64,000 bases of DNA, taken from Acridotheres tristis. Its lineage: Eukaryota; Chordata; Aves; Passeriformes; Sturnidae. The first letter of the stretch is position 1. Every line of letters begins with the position of its first letter. Where the stretch lies: contig CM072899.1 in NCBI GenBank assembly GCA_037013685.1, forward strand, positions 630,479-694,478. Reading direction: 5' to 3'. The notes beneath the pieces were generated by a model. It worked only from the letters and a program-made list of their open reading frames with translations, was not told where the DNA came from and did no database searches. The translations under genes were made by a program, and so were the position numbers. This document shows positions 1 through 10,500 of this stretch, one piece after another.

Positions 1-1232
1 ACAAACTTAAAAATTAAAAAAATAATTTAAAAACAAAATAATTCCAAAAATCAAAAGAAAAATTAAAAATTTTGAAAAATTAATAATTTTTTTTTAATTT
101 ACAAAAAATGGAAAAAAATTAAGAATTTAAAATTTAAGAGACAATTGAACAATTTTTAAAAAATTAAAAAATAAAAATACAAAAAAAGTAAAAAAATTAA
201 AAACCAAAACCAAAAACAAATTGAAAAATTAAAATAAAAAAATAAAAAATAAACAAAATTAAAAATTTAAAAGTTAAAAAATTGAAAAAAAATTTAAAAA
301 TTTAAAAATTTAAAAAAATTTTTAAAAAATTTCAAGATTTACAGAAATATTTGAAAAGAAAAATTCAAAAGAAATTTAAAAAAAATAATTTAAAAATAAA
401 AAAAATTAAAATCAGAAGAAAAATTTTAAAATTTGAAAAATTAATGCTTTTTTTATATTTACAAAAAATGGAAAAATTTGAAAAACTTAAAAAATTTAAA
501 ATTTAAGAGACAATTAAATAATTTTTAAAAAATTAAAAATTTAAAATCCAAAAAAGTAAAAACATTAAAAAAGAAAACAAAAACAAATTTAAAAATTAAA
601 ATGAAAAAATCAAAAATAAAATTAAAAATTGAAAAGTAAAAAAATTTTTAAAAATTTTAAAAATTTTAAAAATTTTAAAAAATTCAAGATTTACATAAAT
701 ATTTGAAAATAAAAAACCAAAATAAAAATTTAAAAAATAAATAAATTAATTAAAAAATTCATAGATTTTTTTTAATTACGAAATTAAAAAAGTAAAAAGA
801 GAAAAAATAATGTAAAAATTTTAATATTTTTTAAATTCAACGAAGTACAAACATTTTAAAAATGACAAAATGTAAAATAATTCACAAAATAAACAAACTT
901 AAAATTTAAAAAATAATTTTAAAAATAAAAAAAATTAAAATCAAATGAAAAATAAAAACTTATGAAAAATTAATATTTTTTTAAAATTTACAAAAAATGG
1001 AAACATTTGAAAAATTTAAAATTTAAGAGACAATTAAACAATTTTTAAAAAATTAAAAAATTAAAATGCAAAATAGTAAAAAAATTACAAAACAAATCCA
1101 AAAACAAATTTAAAAATTAAAATTAAAAAAACAAAAATAAACAAAATTAAAAATTCAAAAGTAAAAAAATGTAAAAAAAATACAAAAAAAACTTTAAAGA
1201 AATTTTAACCATTTAAATAAAAAATTAAAAAA
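1..1232. repeat. A/T-only low-complexity block with ~370-520 bp internal periodicity
   Basis: Almost no G or C for 1.2 kb. An anchor string AATTTAAGAGACAATT recurs at about 131, 500 and 1020, each time preceded by ACAAAAAATGGAAA and followed by a similar A/T context. The block is therefore a diverged tandem array rather than random A/T. No gene is visible. Confidence 0.8.
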
Positions 1233-1259
1233 AGGTCGAGAGATCAGGATCCCTGAAAT

Positions 1260-1530
1260 CAGCGATCGATCGCCGATCTAATCGATCGGCAGGCGCGATC
1301 AATCGATCGCCGATCTAATCGATCGGCAGGCGCGATCAATCGATCGCCGAGCTAATCGATCGGCAGGCATTGGCAATCGATCGCCGAGCTAATAGATCGG
1401 CAGGCATTGGCAATCGATCGCCGAGCTAATCGATCGGCAGGCATTGGCAATCGATCGCCGAGCTCATAGATCGGCAGGCATTGGCAATCGATGGCTGAGC
1501 TAATCGATCCCCAGGCATTGGCAATCAATT
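1260..1530. repeat. 37-bp tandem repeat rich in ATCGATCG palindromes
   Basis: About seven units, each with CAATCGATCGCCGAGC then TAATCGATCGGCAGGC and a variable ATTGG or GCGAT link. Each unit is a near inverted repeat (GATCGCC versus GGCGATC-like arms). It abuts the A/T block on one side and ordinary bird-like sequence on the other. Confidence 0.9.
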
Positions 1531-2850
1531 AGAATTTTTAATACATTAATAATGTACCATATTGTATGAGCGCCATGTGGTGTCTGGGGTGTGAGTGTTT
1601 GTGATGTGTCACTTATCAATAATGTGACACTGAATGGGCAGATGGCATCTCCCACAGCACTTCATTAACAGCATTTAGTGACCAGCACAAGGTCACTAAT
1701 GAATTCATTTCAATTATTTAATTTTTAATTATTTAATTGTGTGCCGGGGGTTGTTTCCCACACCCAGCAAACCCTTGTGCTGCCCATGCAGGGGGGCAAT
1801 GCTGCTCACAACCATTTTTAAGGCTGAACCCGGGGCAAAGAAGAATTAAACTTTGCTGTCAGCGGGACAAACCACCATGTCCCCTCCACGTGCAGCCCCT
1901 CCCCAGCACTCCTGGCGCTCCCCAAACTGCCACCCCCGAACTCCTCTGTGCCTTTAGAGTGCGAGTGGCAGCCGGATGTGCCAGGGCAGGTGAGGGGAGT
2001 ACCTGTGCTGGCAGGGAAGGACGCTGCTGGCACTGCCACCCTGCTGCCTCTGGCAGTGCTGGCTGTGAAAGGTTCCTCGTGAAGCACACACAGACTCTGT
2101 GCCCTGTCAGTGCCCAGGCTGCTGCGTGATTTACTGCCATTGTGCTAATTAGCTCCTACCAATTACTGCACACCCGTGTTCAAAGCCCTGCGCAATAAGC
2201 AGAAGTCACTCCCATTTAGCCCAATTGCAAAAGATTCATTAAAAAATGAATAGAAACCCCCATAAATAAAACCTAACCAACAAACTTACCCTTATTGGTG
2301 TTGTGCCGAACACTGCCCTGGGTCAGGGCTGGGCTGTCATCCTGCCATGGGCCAGGCACGGTGACACCCAGCTGTGCCCAGCTGTGCCCAGCTGTGCATG
2401 GGGACACCTGCTGGGACTGGGCAGGGCTTCCCTGAAGTTCAGCTTCCCTGAACAGCCCTCGGTCAATAGCGAGGGTGTCATAAACCAGAAATTGCTAATG
2501 AGTCAGTGTGATCTTTGCCTTCCTGAGGGAAAGCTTTTTCCTTTCGTGTGGGAAGGGGAAGTTATTTTCTGGGTGCTGCTGAGCGTGCCAGGGAAAAGAA
2601 ACCGAAACCAGGCTGGGGCAGTGCAGGTGAGCCGAGCCCGAGGGCACGTCCTGGCACAGCTCCTGCTGCCAGAGGTGCTGGAAGGGCGGCAGAGGTGCCC
2701 GGGAGCCACACACCTGCCAGGACTGCCAGGTCCTGCCCTGGAGTGCTCGTTCTGCTGCGGGCAGCGCCGAGCTGTGAGTTCCTCGCTGCAGCGTGGGGAT
2801 TGCTGGCAGGGGGAAACGGGCGTGGGGGCAAAAGGGGCTGGGTATTATAT
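1531..2850. other. unique intergenic sequence, no gene seen
   Basis: Mixed-composition 3' flank of LMCD1. Short open frames overlap on both strands without recognisable domains or splice-supported exons. Confidence 0.6.
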
Positions 2851-4348
2851 AGGAACATGTGAGCGCTCAGGATGTCAATGTTCATTCAGGAACATGTGAG
2901 TGCTCAGTGTGTCAATGTTCATTCAGGAACATGTGAGTGCTCAGTGTGTCAATGTTCAGGAACATGTGAGTGCTCAGGATGTCAATGTTCAATCAGGAAC
3001 ATGTGAGTGCTCAGGATGTCAATGTTCAATCAGGAACATGTGAGTGCTCAGGATGTCAATGTTCAATCAGGAACATGTGAGCGCTCAGGATGTCAATGTT
3101 CATTCAGGAACATGTGAGCGCTCAGGATGTCAATGTTCGTTCAGGAACATGTGAGTGCTCAGTGTGTCAATGTTCATTCAGGAACATGTGAGTGCTCAGT
3201 GTGTCAATGTTCAGGAACATGTGAGCGCTCAGGATGTCAATGTTCAGGAACATGTGAGTGCTCAGTGTGTCAATGTTCAGGAACATGTGAGTGCTCAGGA
3301 TGTCAATGTCCAGGAACATGTGAGTGCTCAGTGTGTCAACGTCCAGGAACATGTGAGCGCTCAGGATGTCAATGTTCAGGAACATGTGAGTGCCCAGGAT
3401 GTCAATGTTCAGGAACATGTGAGTGCTCAGGATGTCAATGTTCATTCAGGAACATGTGAGTGCCCAGGATGTCAATGTCCAGGAACATGTGAGTGCTCAG
3501 TGTGTCAACGTCCAGGAACATGTGAGTGCTCAGGATGTCAATGTTCATTCAGGAACATGTGAGTGCTCAGTGTGTCAATGTTCATTCAGGAACATGTGAG
3601 TGCTCAGGATGTCAATGTTCAGGAACATGTGAGTGCTCAGGATGTCAATGTTCAGGAACATGTGAGTGCTCAGGATGTCAATGTTCAGGAACATGTGAGC
3701 GCTCAGGATGTCAATGTTCAGGAACATGTGAGTGCTCAGGATGTCAATGTTCAGGAACATGTAAGTGCTCAGGATGTCAATGTTCAGGAACATGTGAGTG
3801 CTCAGTGTGTCAATGTTCAGGAACATGTGAGTGCTCAGGATGTCAATGTTCAGGAACATGTGAGTGCTCAGTGTGTCAATGTTCAGGAACATGTGAGCGC
3901 TCAGGATGTCAATGTTCAGGAATATGTGAGTGCTCAGGATGTCAATGTTCAGGAACATGTGAGCGCTCAGTGTGTCAATGTTCAGGAACATGTGAGTGCT
4001 CAGGATGTCAATGTTCAGGAACATGTGAGCGCTCAGGATGTCAATGTTCAGGAACATGTGAGCGCTCAGGATGTCAATGTTCAGGAACATGTGAGTGCTC
4101 AGGATGTCAATGTTCATTCAGGAACATGTGAGTGCTCAGGATGTCAATGTTCAGGAACATGTGAGCGCTCAGGATGTCAATGTTCAGGAACATGTGAGCG
4201 CTCAGGATGTCAATGTTCATTCAGGAACATGTGAGTGCTCAGTGTGTCAATGTTCAGGAACATGTGAGTGCTCAGTGTGTCAATGTTCAGGAACATGTGA
4301 GTGCTCAGGATGTCAATGTCCAGGAACATGCGTGTGCTCTGTGTGAGC
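2851..4348. repeat. 33-bp minisatellite, ~43 copies
   Basis: Unit starts AGGAACATGTGAGTGCTCAG and continues GATGTCAATGTTC. Variants carry GTGT for GGAT, GCGCT for GTGCT, and a 4-bp ATTC insertion giving 37-bp units. Because 33 is divisible by 3, several frames stay open and give spurious Cys-rich 11-residue repeats. No gene is implied. Confidence 0.97.
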
Positions 4349-4517
4349 ACTGGCGGAGGTCAGGGCTGTTGGGAGCCTGTGTTCAGCTTGGATCCAGGAC
4401 GGGCCACCAGCCGCGTCCCTGTTTCTGACTGTGGAATTCTCCTGCGGTTGTGGGGTCCAGCACAATGCGCTGTCCTCCAGCACACCTGCCCTCCCCACTG
4501 CTGCTGCCGGGTCCTGG

Positions 4518-4740
4518 TGGATGGGGGATGCCCGGGGGGTACCGGGACAGAGCCCCAGGGATGCCCGGCGGGATGGGGGATGCCCGGGGGGTACCGGGGT
4601 AACTCCCCAGGGATGCCCGGTGGGACGGGGGATGCTCGGGGGGTACCGGGACAGAGCCCCAGGGATGCCCGGCGGGATGAGGGATGCTCGGGGGGTACCG
4701 GGACAGAGCCCCAGGGATGCCCGGTGGGATGGGGGATGCT
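4518..4740. repeat. 52-bp minisatellite, ~4 copies
   Basis: Each unit holds GGGGGATGC, GGGGGGTACCGGGACAGAG and CCCCAGGGATGCCCGG. Copies differ by single bases (CCCGG or CTCGG). The array is G-rich on the plus strand. Confidence 0.9.
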
Positions 4741-6030
4741 CTTGGACTGGCTGTGGGTGTGGAACAGCTCCAGGCACTGCTCAGTGCTCCATGGTTTCCT
4801 CCCAGCACAGCAGGGAAAGCTCCCAGTGCTCAGGTGCAGGGCACAGAGACCTCCCTGGCCCCAGGGGGGGTGACCCAGGTGGGGACACGTGGGGAGGAAG
4901 GGGACCCACCTGTGCCCACCTGTGCCCAGCCAGCCTCTGCCCCTGCCCTGTTCCACCTCCCACATCACACACACATTTCTCTGCCTAGCACAGCTCTTGA
5001 AAAGAAGGGGGGACAGCAAATGAGACAGCACCACAAATATTGGCAGTTTCAGAGCAGTTAAGCTCTGAAAAACTCCAGCCTGAAAAACGGGGATGTGGCC
5101 TCTGCCCAGTCAGTGGCTCTTTCTCTGTAGGGAGGCTCTGCCCTCCCTCTCTCCCACCCCTGCTCCTGGTTGGGGTGGCACAGGGGGAGCAGGTGAAGGA
5201 CTTTTGTGTCCAAAAATACTTAATTTAAAGCTGTCAGTTGTATTTAGAACAACTTTACAGAACGCTTGAGTTTAAATTGGAGGTGGCTGCTCACACAGGA
5301 GGCAAAAATCCCCTGTGCTCACCTGGCCTGGCCATGGGAGGACATGAAGGGCTTTGTCCTTTGCAGCCCCACAGGTTAAAATCCTGTCCTTGCTGGGGGC
5401 AGGATCATCTCACGCCTACCCTGAATTTCAGCTCTAATACAACAATAAAGGCTCCCATATGTTTTGAGCTGTTTGATGCATTAATTTCACGCTTTTGCTC
5501 CCGACACTGGAGAGGCACAGGATTTTGTTAAGCTGTTTAATTGCAGTAAATTTCTTCAGCAGACACTATTTTATGAGCTGCAGAAATACCTGCAAGGCTT
5601 GAGCAGGTGCCAGCAGTCCCAAAGGCCTGAGGTGAGTAAGAGTGTTCTGGAACAGGGACTTGTGTGAATTACACTTTACAGATCACAAAAGCAGAACGTG
5701 CTGCACTGGGCATCCCCTGTCCACAGCCCCCTGCAGCTCTCCTGGAGCCCCTTGGGGCTCTGGAAGGCATCTGTGGGGTGTCCCTGGGGTCTGTCACTGT
5801 GCATGAAGTGAATTGACCCCTCCTGTCACAGAGGGTGCCCCAGCCCTGCCCTCACAGCCCCCGGAAGTGGGGCTGGCAGAGCAGAGGGTCAGTCCAGTGC
5901 TGCCCCCAAAATCCCTCCTGTCCCCCGAGCCTCTGCTCTGACATTTGCCCAAGCTCCCACCCGCATTCCTCTGCCAAGAACCACCTCTGCCACTGCCACC
6001 CTCTGAGGCCTGGCTGCATTTTAACCCTGC
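4741..6030. other. unique intergenic sequence, no gene seen
   Basis: Nothing recognisable. The region lies beyond the likely LMCD1 3' end. A gene convergent with LMCD1 (SSUH2 in mammals) could begin further left, but no exon of it is visible here. Confidence 0.5.
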
Positions 6031-6032
6031 CC

Positions 6033-6250
6033 AGACTGGATCCCAGCACAGCCGTGGGTCTGTCCCAGTGTCCCAGTCCAGCTGTGGGTCTGTCCCAGTG
6101 TCCCAGCACAGCCTTGGGTCTGTCCCAGTGTCCCAGTCCAGCCGTGGGTCTGTCCCAGTGTCCCAGTCCAGCTGAGGGTCTGTCCCAGTGTCCCAGTCCA
6201 GCCGTGGGTCTGTCCCAGTGTCCCAGCACAGCCGTGGGTCTGTCCCACTC
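6033..6250. repeat. 30-bp minisatellite, ~7 copies
   Basis: Unit is TGTCCCAGTGTCCCAGTCCA plus GCTGTGGGTC, alternating GTCCAGC and GCACAGC forms. The period is exactly 30 bp. Confidence 0.95.
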
Positions 6251-6725
6251 CCCAGGTGTGCAGTGGGGCCCCAGGCAGGTGCAGAGCTCACCTGCTCAGC
6301 CCTGCAGCACCTCCAGCTCCACCCAACCCTCACTCCGAGTTATCCCAACACAAGGGAGCAAACACCCCCCAAAGAGAGCAGAGAGAGCCCCCAGCCCTGT
6401 GAGCTCCTTGGACACTCACCTTGGAGAGGAAACACTGCAGTTCCCTGGCAAATCCCATCTCTGAGTGTAAGAGAGCAGACTGAGCACAGACCCTGCCAGC
6501 CTGGAGCACCCGATGTTTTCAGTGGGTATCAAAGAATGCAGGGAGCAGGTATGACCTGCGGGGACCCAGGCCAGGTCCTGGGATAGCAGCAGACCCGAGG
6601 GGCAGTGGGAGAGCTGGGACAAGGAGCAGGGCAGGGCCCAGGGAAGGAGCTGCTGGCTCCAGGGGAAGGTCCTTGGCACCTGGCAGGGTCACTGAAGAAT
6701 TGCAGGGAAAAAGTGACACTGCAGT

Positions 6726-6769
<44 letters not shown>

Positions 6770-7417
6770 CTGTTTTCCACAAAATTCTTTCCATTCCAGC
6801 TGCAGGGCAGCAGCTCCATGGGCTGAGTCAGCCAGAGCCGTGCCTGCCCCTGTCACCAGGGTGAGCCCCTTGCCCTCTGTGCCCACTCCTTGGGTTTGCA
6901 GCGTTCACAGGACAAAGCCCCAGCTGCAATTTTATATCATTTGCTTTCAGCAAGCTGATCAAATTCCTCAAACCCACTGCCTTGGCACAGTGGCAGCAGC
7001 CTGCAAGCCTAATTCCAGCCAGGATTTAAAAACCACAAACACCCCTTGTTTTTGACCACAACTGTAGGTTTAGTACACCAGAAGTTACTGTTGAGATGTG
7101 TTATTCCCAAAGGACTATTGCAGGACCTTAGTCATAAGAAGGTTGGACAGGGTTGATAAAAACCAGCACAGCCCAGCCCCTCCCGTGCAGCTCCTCCTGC
7201 CAGGTGCCCCGTGCCCCTCCCCCGGGGCACAAGGGCTCCTGTCACATCCAAGGGGACCCCAAGGAAACGCTTCCCTCGGGCTGTGCTGGGTGCAAGGGGA
7301 CACGGAGCTGCTTGCAAGTGAATAGTCAGACTCTTAAATTGTTTAACCTTCCCCATCTCCTGTATTCCCAAATGCCCCCAGTCCTGGAGGGACCCTGGGG
7401 AGCCCAAGGGCCCCTGC
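6251..7417. other. LMCD1 3' UTR and flank, boundaries unknown
   Basis: The sequence immediately below the TGA should be LMCD1 3' UTR. The end cannot be fixed because no clear minus-strand AATAAA is present. A (CA)n microsatellite lies inside. Confidence 0.4.
6727..6765. repeat. (CA)n microsatellite, ~19 dinucleotides
   Basis: Uninterrupted ACACAC tract. Confidence 0.98.
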
Positions 7418-7573
7418 TCAGACCCGGCTCTGGCTGCAGGTGGTGCACAGGAGGCTGGCATTGGCCAGGGCAAAGGGTTTGCCCAGCAGCAGCGTCTCAC
7501 ACTCCAGGCAGGCAAAGTGCTTGTTGTGCCAGGCCAGCCCTTCCACCTGCTGGTAGTCCTCCGAGAAGATGAT
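7418..7573 (-). CDS. LMCD1: LMCD1 last coding exon: LIM2 and stop
   Basis: It encodes residues 294-344 and a TGA stop. It starts [20 protein letters not shown] directly after the CDE of the previous exon, as in the family. LIM2 ligands are C288, C291, H309, H312, C315, C318, C336 and C339, so all eight are intact. The tail after the last Cys is five residues (SQSRV). The acceptor is TGTCCTGTAG, whose pyrimidine tract is a (CTGT)n microsatellite. The 3' UTR must continue below 7418. I see no canonical AATAAA on the minus strand close by; weak variants exist near 6930 (TATAAA) and 5537 (ATTAAA). Confidence 0.93.
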   Translation of the reverse strand: MIFSEDYQQVEGLAWHNKHFACLECETLLLGKPFALANASLLCTTCSQSRV

Positions 7574-10500
7574 CTACAGGACAGACAGACAGACAGACAG
7601 ACAAGTGCTTATTTCCAGCACCTCACCGAGCTGGAGCGTGGCAGAGCAGGGAGAACTGACCCCACACCTCCCACCGAGCCCATCAGCCATGGGGGTCAGC
7701 GATGGGCACATGAAATAATGAAATAATCCCAGGATGGTGTGGGTTGGAAGGGACCTGTAAAGAAAGGGACCCTGGCACAGGGGTGGTCACAGGGGCTCTG
7801 GTCCCTCCATACCCTGGCACAGGGGGTCCCGGGGGTCCCAGCTGTCAGTCCCCCCGGGGGTCCCAGCTGTCAGTCCCTCCGGGGGTCCCAGCTGTCAGTC
7901 CCCCGGGGGTCCCAGCTGTCAGTCCCTCCGGGGGTCCCAGGTGTCAGTCCCCGCGGGGGTCCCAGGTGTCAGTCCCCCGGGGGTCCCAGGTGTCAGTCCC
8001 CGCGGGGGTCCCAGGTGTCAGTCCCCCCGGGGGTCCCAGCTGTCAGTCCCTCCGGGGGTCCCAGGTGTCAGTCCCTCCGGGGGTCCCAGGTGTCAGTCCC
8101 CCCGGGGGTCCCAGCTGTCAGTCCCTCCGGGGGTCCCAGCTGTCAGTCCCCCCGGGGGTCCCAGCTGTCAGTCCCTCCGTACCTCGTCGCAGCCGGCGCA
8201 GCGGGGCCGCAGGCTCTCGCAGTAGTGCCGCCCACACCAGGCTGCCCCGCTCTTCCAGAAGTAGATGAGGTCCACCAGGGGCTCGGAGCAGCGGCAGCAC
8301 ACGAAGCAGCCCGGGTGCCACTGCCGCGAGTAACCGGCACGGTCGGCGTAGACCACGGGACAGTCCCCGGGCACGGGCTGCTGGCACGAGTCACAGCGCT
8401 GGGGACACACAGGGACAGGGACGGCGGTCAGCGTGGGGATGGACACTGGGGATGGGCACACAGGGGATGGGCACACAGGGGATGGGCACACAGGGGATGG
8501 GCACAGGGGATGGGCACAGGGGATGGACACACAGGGGATGGGCACACAGGGGATGGGCACACAGGGGATGGACACAGGGGATGGGCACACAGGGGATGGG
8601 CACAGGGGATGGGCACACAGGGGATGGACACACAGGGGATGGACACAGGGGATGGGCACACAGGGGATGGGCACAGGGGATGGGCACACAGGGGATGGGC
8701 ACAGGGGATGGACACACAGGGGATGGGCACACAGGGGATGGGCACAGGGGATGGGCACACAGGGGATGGGCACACAGGGGATGGGCACACAGGGGATGGA
8801 CACACAGGGGATGGACACAGGGGATGGGCACACAGGGGATGGGCACACAGGGGATGGGCACACAGGGGATGGGCACAGGGGATGGGCACAGGGGATGGGC
8901 ACAGGGGATGGGCACACTGGGGATGGGCACTGGGGATGGGCACAGGGGATGGGCACAGGGGATGGGCACACTGGGGATGGGCACTGGGGATGGGCACAGG
9001 GGATGGGCACAGGGGGCTGGGGCAGTGCTGGACTCTGCTCTTCACACCCACTGCATTTCCTCCTCCTCCTCCCTCCCGTTACACAGCACAGCCACGGGAC
9101 ATCTGCACCCCCAGGTGTTTTCCTGTGTTTGCTCACTCATCTCCCAGCACCCCGCGTTTCCCCATGGCCTCCTCCCTCCTCAGCTGTGTTCTCAGCGAGT
9201 GCCCCATGCCCTGGCTGCTGGGCACTGCCCGTTTGCCCAGGAAATCCAGGCTCACAGGATGTTTGCTGGCCTGGCTGCCCTGAGAGCTGAAAGGGGATCC
9301 GTGTGCTGCCACTGCTCCTTCCAGCACCACGCAGGGCTTCAGACACATCTCCAAGCACTGCCAGCCCCACGCCAGGGACAGGGGAAGGCCAGCACGGGGC
9401 AGGGGCTGTGGCAGCTCTGCTCTGTGTGGCACAGAACACAGCAGCTGTGGAGGCGGAGCCCTCGGGGACAGAAGGGACACCGAGCAGTTCTGCACCCAGC
9501 ACACCCCACTGAGGCCCCCAGTGCCCCCCTGAGGCACCAGATTTGGGGTCAGCCCCAGAGCCAGACCCTGCAGCTGCCTCTGCCCCATCAGCCCCAAGAA
9601 GCCACAGCCCCAGCAGCCCAGCCCTGCTTATCTTGCAGGATCGAAAGCAAGAACAAACACGGCAGTTTCCAACCCTCAGCTCAAGTTTCTTGGCAACAAG
9701 AACTGCTAAAAAACAACTCATTTTGCTGTTTCTTTCTATGGAAATTATTCACAGGGAAAAACTATTCACAGGGCTTTTCCCGAGCATTGTATAAGCCCAT
9801 ATCCTGCTATTTACACACTACAAAGAAGTGATTCTTCAAATTTGAGGTGGGATTACAGCTTGCTGCTCCTTTTACATCTCCATCATGCAGGCAGAGGAAT
9901 GGAGACTTTATTAGCTGAATTTCCAGAGGTCTTGGCCAAAAACGTGCCTTGTTCTCTTAAACTTTCCCACCCTGCTCATCCCCAGCTCCTGTTCTGCAGT
10001 GCCAGCTCCAGGGCAGGAGCTCCCAGACACCACTCTGAGCACTCCCTGCATTGCTGGCCTCGGGAACAACGACCCCAAGTTTGGATCAATTGCCTCGGGA
10101 TTTGATTTGATTCCAGGACAGTGACAGCAGAGGAGTTCCCAGTTCTGGGGGGATTAAGGATTCTGTGCTCTGTGGAGAAGTCTCAACTTGTGGGAGAGAC
10201 TTGCAGCAGGGATGTGCAGGAACACGAGGGATGTGCAGGAACACGAGGGATGTGCAGGAACACGAGGGATGTGCAGGAACTCGAGGGATGTGCAGGAACA
10301 CGAGGGATGTGCAGGAACTCGAGGGATGTGCAGGAACACGAGGGATGTGCAGGAACTCGAGGGATGTGCAGGAACTCGAGGGATGTGCAGGAACTCGAGG
10401 GATGTGCAGGAACACGAGGGATGTGCAGGAACACGAGGGATGTGCAGGAACACGAGGGATGTGCAGGAACACGAGGGATGTGCAGGAACTCGAGGGATGT

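Noticed and set aside
3127..4346. Cys-rich repeat proteins resembling EGF or metallothionein-like sequence
   Set aside because: Produced by the 33-bp minisatellite; both strands are open, and 37-bp units break the frame.
1..7400. Exons of SSUH2, the convergent neighbour of LMCD1 in mammals
   Set aside because: No frame with matching domains or splice sites could be found.
7739..9283. 514-codon plus-strand open frame
   Set aside because: It spans two minisatellites and runs antisense over the LMCD1 LIM1 exon.
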